Assembly (NCBI RefSeq): GCF_047948215.1
Contig: NC_134456.1
Coordinates: forward strand, 59,101,029-59,165,028
Source: Lycorma delicatula
Lineage: Eukaryota; Arthropoda; Insecta; Hemiptera; Fulgoridae
Reading direction: 5' to 3'
DNA: 64,000 nt
This document shows positions 58,409 to 64,000 of this stretch, one piece after another. The notes beneath the pieces were generated by a model. The model did no database searches. It was not told the origin of the DNA and saw only the letters and a list, made by a program, of their open reading frames with translations. The translations under genes and the position numbers were made by a program. Numbering within the stretch: the stretch's first letter is position 1; every line of letters begins with the position of its first letter.

Positions 58409-59132
58409 TGCTTAAAAATATACAGGGCTTTTCATAATGTTCTTTGGTGTTTCGAAAATTCATTAACAAAAACTATTTCACTCATAAGAATAAAATAAGT
58501 TCTGTACGAAGGAGTACTTCAAATAGTTTTTTTCCACATATACTAGGCAGTTTGTAAACCATTTGCTCGCTAGGCGTCGACAGTAGAGAAAATGGCTGGC
58601 ACGGGAAGCGAGAAGTCGTTTTGTGTGTTAGAATTTCACTTGTCAAAGTCAGTAATTTCTGTGCAACGTGCGTTTCGGTTGAATTTCATAAGAAGCCACC
58701 AAGTGACAATTCAATTCGTGCACAGTATAAACAACTCAGTGAAACCGAATACGAGCAGTATCATAATCATCAAAAAATTAATATTATATTTTAATTTTAA
58801 TTATATATTATTAATATTTTTAAATTATTGAATTAACAAGAGTTACAAAATCAAATTTTAGTATAAACCACTTTTCTATAAATTTCTGTTGAAGTCTGAA
58901 ATGGCTTTATCCTTATTTACAAAATTTATTTATTTATTTATTGTAAGTTCATAGATGTGTTGTATTAAAATAAACATTCAAACAAGTATAATAAATAATA
59001 AATATATTATGATAGTTACATAGATAAAGGTATAAGTACAAATTTCAATATAGTTACAAATTAAATCCAGTTTTCTCAGCTGTTTGACTTCAGGTGGGGT
59101 AGCATAATATGCATCTCATAGATGTCCCTTGT
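58409..59132. other. Unit B-specific sequence, no supported gene
   Basis: The frame at 58,592-58,831 has an ATG after gacagtagagaaa and begins MAGTGSEKSFCVLEF, reminiscent of N-termini of transposon-borne helix-turn-helix proteins, but it degenerates within 50 codons. Otherwise A+T-rich. Confidence 0.35.
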
Positions 59133-60777
59133 ATGCTTTGGCAGACATTTACATCAGTAAAATACAAATCAAATTTTCCTTCATAAAGGCCTCAAACAGA
59201 CATCTTCACACCCAACCTAACATGATTCCCTCAAACTAACTAACCAAGACCATGGATGCATGGACCCTGCGCCTAGTCTAAATTTGACAACACTGTTTGT
59301 GACTGCAAATGCCTCAGTAAACGAACAAGTTGTAAGTCAAATCAGTGCTACACTTTTACCAATCAAAATTATATTTTATGGAACATAGAAATTCAGACTT
59401 AATTAGAAATTAAGTCGACCAATTGTCACCTAAGAAGGAGAACATAACAACATTCCGGTCCGTACAGGAGCCAGGGACAAACCCCACACTCCCACCCAGT
59501 TCCATCATGGAGTCTCATGTGGCTTTACCAAGTCACAGTCAGGGCCAGTTCATATATGATTAAGTGTGCATTACGCCTGTCTTGGCAAACTATAACCTGG
59601 CACTTGCTCATGCTCACCTCTACACATTGGCAGCTGTAGTTTTTTGTTCCATGAGATCTGCCATTGTTGTTTGGTAATAAAGTATCCTGTGTAACCTTTT
59701 GGGCCAGTTTCCATTCAGGTTGCTTAGATTTCAAGAACCAATTAGTTGATCCACTGACGGTCATGTTGATTAAAACACTACATTGGAAATCTTTTTCCAG
59801 AATAGGATCAGGCATTCTGGTACCTGAGATGTGGAGAAAGTACATTAGCCCATTAGCCAGTGCTAGGAGTCATCTAATTGGAATGTGCTAGTAACTGTTT
59901 TCATAATTTTATTTAATTCAATATCTAGCTTACCAGTATGGCAGCTATTCAACCATGCAGGAGCACATTATTCAGCCACATAATAGGGAAAGGCTACTAC
60001 TAATATTTGAAGTATGCTTACATCTGCTCCCTAGCCACTTACAGCCAGCTTATTAATTATGTTACTTCAAGTTTTCAATTTTGCAGCTGTATTTATAACA
60101 TGTTGCTTGTAAATCAGATTTATTTTTCATCAAGGATGGTATTTTGTTGTGTGTTACGAAAATTCAGCATCGGAATTTAGAGCAACTTGTGTAATCAAGT
60201 TTTGTGTTAAACTTAGGGAATCCGTGAGTATGACCTTTGAAAACTTGAAACACGCCTATGGGGAACATTGCTTACCAAACGCACAAGTTTTCCGCTGGCA
60301 CAAATCATTTTTGGAAGCTACAGAATACGTTGAAAATTAATTTATTACACAAAGCTTTAACCACTCTCTACTGTTTTGGCTACAGTTAACAAAAATTCAG
60401 AGTAGATATAACTACACCAGCAGCTTTATACGTTTTGACTGACACAATTGCCCAACCCTCATCCATCTCAAAAGGAGCTGAGAATTGCGTTCTCTGAGTA
60501 GCAGGTAACTTATTCATAGTTACTTCCCCTTTGATTTCCTTTCTAAAAACTAATTTTCCTTGAATTTATTCATATCGACAAATCTACTAGCAATATTATT
60601 TGGATTGATGGTTGCTTTTTGCAATATGCCTTTCAGCAGACAGTTGTTTTAACAAGGTCCAGGTGTTCTTACTCCAGTGTTAGAAGCTGATAGTTTCAAC
60701 AGTTTCCTTCCACTTTTCTCTTAGTCCATGATCAAGTGCATTCAATTCCTTATAGTTCCACAGTGTGTGATGTGAGT
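59133..60777 (-). mobile_element. Jockey/CR1-like LINE remnant, unit B
   Basis: Partner of 23,982-25,317. It keeps extra minus-strand coding at 60,486-60,626 that reads NPNNIASRFVDMNKFK, a segment expected between the linker and the GKAAG segment, so this copy is closer to the ancestral state. It is interrupted by a mariner fragment at 60,145-60,336. Confidence 0.6.
60145..60336 (+). pseudogene. Mariner transposase 5' fragment, filler-like
   Basis: About 190 bp, nearly identical to 57,272-57,467 (one difference seen: ccgtgag against ccgcgag). It replaces about 20 bp of unit A sequence near 24,996-25,016. There is no terminal repeat and no target-site duplication, so it did not arrive by transposition. 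Confidence 0.85.
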
Positions 60778-60781
60778 TACG

Positions 60782-62170
60782 GTTATGTGGCGGTGGGAGA
60801 ACTCTCCCCGCAACAGGTTGGATTTACCAAAGGAAAGTCGACCATGGACACGATAAGATATGTGACTGACTGGACGAGGGAGCGTGCTGCGGGCACTTGG
60901 AGAGGGCAATCTTCTTAGACATCCACAACGCATTTAACAGCGTCCTCTAGGATGTCATACTGGCGGTACTGCGTGAGAAAGGCATTAGTGCCTCACTTCT
61001 GTCGATCATCAACACTTATTTGAAGGACAGAAATGTGCTGGTGAGCACTGAGGAGGGTGTCAAGAGTTTTGTGGTGTACGGGGGAGTACCACAGGGTTCG
61101 GTCCTCGGACCGTTGTTGTGGAATATTGCGTACGACGGCCTTCTGCGTGTCGGACTACCAGGAGATTTGCAGATGGTCGCGTACGCGGATGACCTGGCCC
61201 TGTTGGTAGCGGGGCGGACAGAGGATTCTGATGAGGAGACCGCCAATGAGGCAGTGAAAAGGATCAGCGCATGCTGAGGGAAAGAGGTGGCCCTAGTTGA
61301 AAGGCAACGGCTGAGGTCAGTGGCGGTGCTGTTCGATGGCCACACCATCCGGGAAGGAAGGTGTGTGAAATATGTGGGGGTAGGTTGGATCGATCAGGCC
61401 GCTTCTCACTTCATGTGAAAGAGGCGACAGACAAGGCTGGAAAAGCTCTGGCAGACTTGAGAAAGATCCCGATGGCTAGGAATGGGCAACGAGCAAGCAA
61501 GAGAAGGCTTCTCCTGTCTGTGGCAAACTCAATACTGCTATATGCGGTTCTGGTCTGGATGAGGCGTTGGAAGTCAAATAAAACGTAGGAAGGATGTCCT
61601 CGCTTCAGCGCCGTACTAACCTGAGAATAACTTCAGCGTACCGAACGGTGTCGGAGGCTGCGGCGGAAGTTATAGCAGGAGTACCACCCATACACCTTCG
61701 GGCACTGGAATTGAAACGCATCCATGAGGGAGTACCTAAAGCGATGGCTAGACGCAGACGAATAGAGGAGTGACAGGCTGAAAGGGAGACGTCGGACAAA
61801 GGCGCATGGACGAGGCGCTTGATCCTGCGTTTACTGCCGTGATCCGGCCTCCTGTTTAGCCAAAGCAGGGGCCAAAGCGGTGTGTTGCTACATCCAACCG
61901 TGGTTTTCGACACCTACAGCGAGGTTTTACTCAAGCGCCTGGATCCCCATTTCTAGCGACACAGGTCACCGCGCACGGCAAACACGCATGGGAGTTAAGT
62001 CTCAAGACAAGAATGACCATGACCTATACTCCCATGACCATACTCATCCAGAATGGACTTTGACCATAGCTCTGTTAGACGGCTTGGAGTTTCGTACAAG
62101 TCTTAGACAAGTACAAAGCCGTTGTTCCCCTGGACGTGGATCGTAGATGTTACTGATCCAGACGTGGAGA
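60782..62170 (+). mobile_element. R1-clade LINE, RT and C-terminal remnant
   Basis: Plus-strand translation: LSPQQVGFTKGKSTMDTI (60,795), then GGVPQGSVLGPLLWNIAYD (motif B), QMVAYADDLALLV (catalytic YADD, 61,170-61,210), then FSLHVKEATDKAGKALADL, LRITSAYRTVSEAAAEVIAGVPPIHL (61,620-61,700) and ALELKRIHEG. The order and motifs are those of R1-type ORF2. Several shifts and stops, including one after 60,918, make it inactive. It begins exactly where unit B homology ends. Confidence 0.85.
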
Positions 62171-62743
62171 TGGATTTGCTTGAGGAGATTATTATTGTTG
62201 TTGTTGTTATTATTATTATTATTTTGTTTTATTGATACTGCTGATTAAATCAATTATTATAAGTTCTATTAAATTTATCATTACATTAATTTTAATAGAG
62301 GTATTATGTTTATTTTAGTACTAATAAATATATATAGATAAACCAACCTCCTTCCCGACTCATGTTAAAACTGTCTACCATGGATTTATTCTGCAGCAGA
62401 ACTGTTCAGTTAGCTAGTGCAAATAAACTCCGATTCAGAACACTAACACTTCAAACTTAACCCTTTCACCAATCTCTTGAAAAACAATTGAATTGAAACG
62501 AGCAACTAAGCACTTAAGCTCCACATGCACTTGTACAAAGAGCCGATCTCATACAGAAAAACACGATCAGTTAACCATATAAAGTATCCATCAATAATAC
62601 ACTAACATATAACATACGGGTCTACTTTTATGTGTCCAATAATACAAGATTTTATAGCGGAAGATTTTTTTTACACTAGTTGTATCTATTATTCCACGAC
62701 CTTAAGGGCAAAAATACTATTATCTCCTAACACACACACACAC

Positions 62744-62810
<67 letters not shown>

Positions 62811-63370
62811 TTTACATTCGGTAAAGTTCGAAGAATTACTCTACTTGACTGAAAAAGAGGTAACAAAACATCTTTTGAAAGAACTATTTTTGTATTACTA
62901 ATGATCATGTCAAATAAATATTTAAATAAGATTGTATCTCCGCAGTATTTTTTACGACGGGCGTGGCACACAAAACAAGAAAGCATAAAACACTTTTGTA
63001 CCACGTTTAATATTAGGATAAGGTGGACAGAGAGGGTTCAGGTTGAGATATGGTGTTTAATGTCAGTCTAAATTTATTTCGTTTTTCCCTTTCCTGCAAA
63101 GTTGTTAAACACACAGCGTGAAACGGAGAGGACTATGTCCTAACCACCCTGTCCCTTAGACCATCCGTAACTTCCCGTGATAGTGCTAAAATCATCACAC
63201 CTCTACATTTTAGAGTAGAAACTTCTATATATGTTTCATCCTCAATTTTCTGATTGATGATTTTTATCATTTATCAAACCAAATAAATTCTTAAATAAAC
63301 TAACCTCATAATGATGATGAATCATTATTCCATGTATCTCTTAAACCTATGTTTATTATGTATACAGTAG
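62171..63370. other. A+T-rich sequence with microsatellites
   Basis: No gene is supported. It holds short runs of TTA/TTG repeats at 62,190-62,225, (CA)n at 62,731-62,746 and (TA)n at 62,755-62,805. Frames over the TA run are low complexity. Confidence 0.5.
62755..62805. repeat. (TA)n microsatellite
   Basis: About 25 TA units following a short CA/CATA stretch. Confidence 0.95.
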
Positions 63371-63557
<187 letters not shown>

Positions 63558-63904
63558 TAGGAATAAGTAGGAACAAACGCATGCGCAACTGTGAGAAATC
63601 ACTGAAAGAAGAAAGATGTGTGTAGCTTATAAGGGATATGAGAGACAGGTTAAGAGGAAAGTGTAAAGGAAGAAAGATAGTGAGAGAGAAAATTCTGAAT
63701 TGCAATTCCAGGTTGTCACAGGCCGTCCTTTCACTCAGTTTCTATCTTTTGCCCCTATCCACTCTCGACCACTACCATGCTACATCCAATAAAATACATT
63801 ACATTTTCCTCTCTTTCCTACTGTCATACCTACAACACTCACATACAAGCGCGTAAGAGCATAACACACACATACACTTTCTTACCCCTTCCAATCATAG
63901 AATT

Positions 63905-63906
<2 letters not shown>

Positions 63907-63992
<86 letters not shown>
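63907..63992. repeat. Compound (CA)n(TA)n microsatellite
   Basis: About 26 CA units followed by about 17 TA units near the right edge of the window. Confidence 0.95.
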
Positions 63993-63994
<2 letters not shown>

Positions 63995-64000
63995 ACATAG

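Larger units (their letters stand above)
55606..60777. repeat. Segmental duplication, unit B, second block
   Basis: Matches 22,621-25,317 with interruptions: 56,502-59,132 is unit B-specific and contains the nearly full mariner; 60,145-60,336 is a mariner fragment not found at the same point in unit A; 60,486-60,626 is retained here but deleted from unit A. Confidence 0.9.

Overview
The window is animal, almost certainly insect, genomic DNA that is rich in A+T and transposons. Hemiptera is my best guess, from the mix of irritans-type mariner, R1-, RTE- and Jockey/CR1-type LINEs and tRNA-derived SINEs, and from a nudivirus-like insertion such as is known in planthoppers. No bacterial operon, Shine-Dalgarno site, CRISPR array or true tRNA/rRNA gene is seen. 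Almost all open frames are transposon debris or chance.

One host gene can be assembled across most of the right half. Four coding exons (32,335-32,568; 35,456-35,856; 38,971-39,649; 46,976-47,263) have consensus splice sites and phases that fit exactly, giving a predicted 533-residue secreted protein with 12 cysteines. I do not recognise the family. A second copy of its last exon lies at 11,645-11,932; the earlier exons of that copy would lie left of the window. The two last exons differ by 16 bases, 15 of them amino-acid changing, while the flanking intron and 3' UTR are nearly identical. This is the strongest sign of biology in the window: a tandemly duplicated, fast-diverging secreted protein gene.

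The layout is a large tandem duplication. Unit A covers about 1-25,317; unit B covers 41,349-60,777, and the upstream exons of gene B lie between them. Matching blocks are 1-4,430/41,349-45,225, 9,191-9,277/45,231-45,317, 9,856-12,220/45,319-47,560, 15,656-15,789/55,471-55,604, 22,621-23,511/55,616-56,501 and 23,982-25,317/59,133-60,777. Each unit carries private deletions and insertions.

The biggest difference is 47,561-55,470 in unit B, which takes the place of 12,221-15,655 of unit A. It holds an endogenous, broken, nudivirus-like fragment: a PIF-8/VP91-like pseudogene, a divergent FEN-1-like nuclease pseudogene, several unidentified small frames, a 20-bp perfect inverted repeat and a 32-bp tandem repeat. 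A 2.7-kb RTE-type LINE was later inserted into it.

Other parts: R1-clade LINE remnants (1-2,720; 25,525-25,880; 36,010-37,560; 41,018-43,540; 60,782-62,170), a decayed RTE LINE with a SINE inside a SINE inside it (15,200-16,960), paired Jockey/CR1-like LINE remnants (23,982-25,317; 59,133-60,777), three related mariner copies, and long microsatellites at the right edge.
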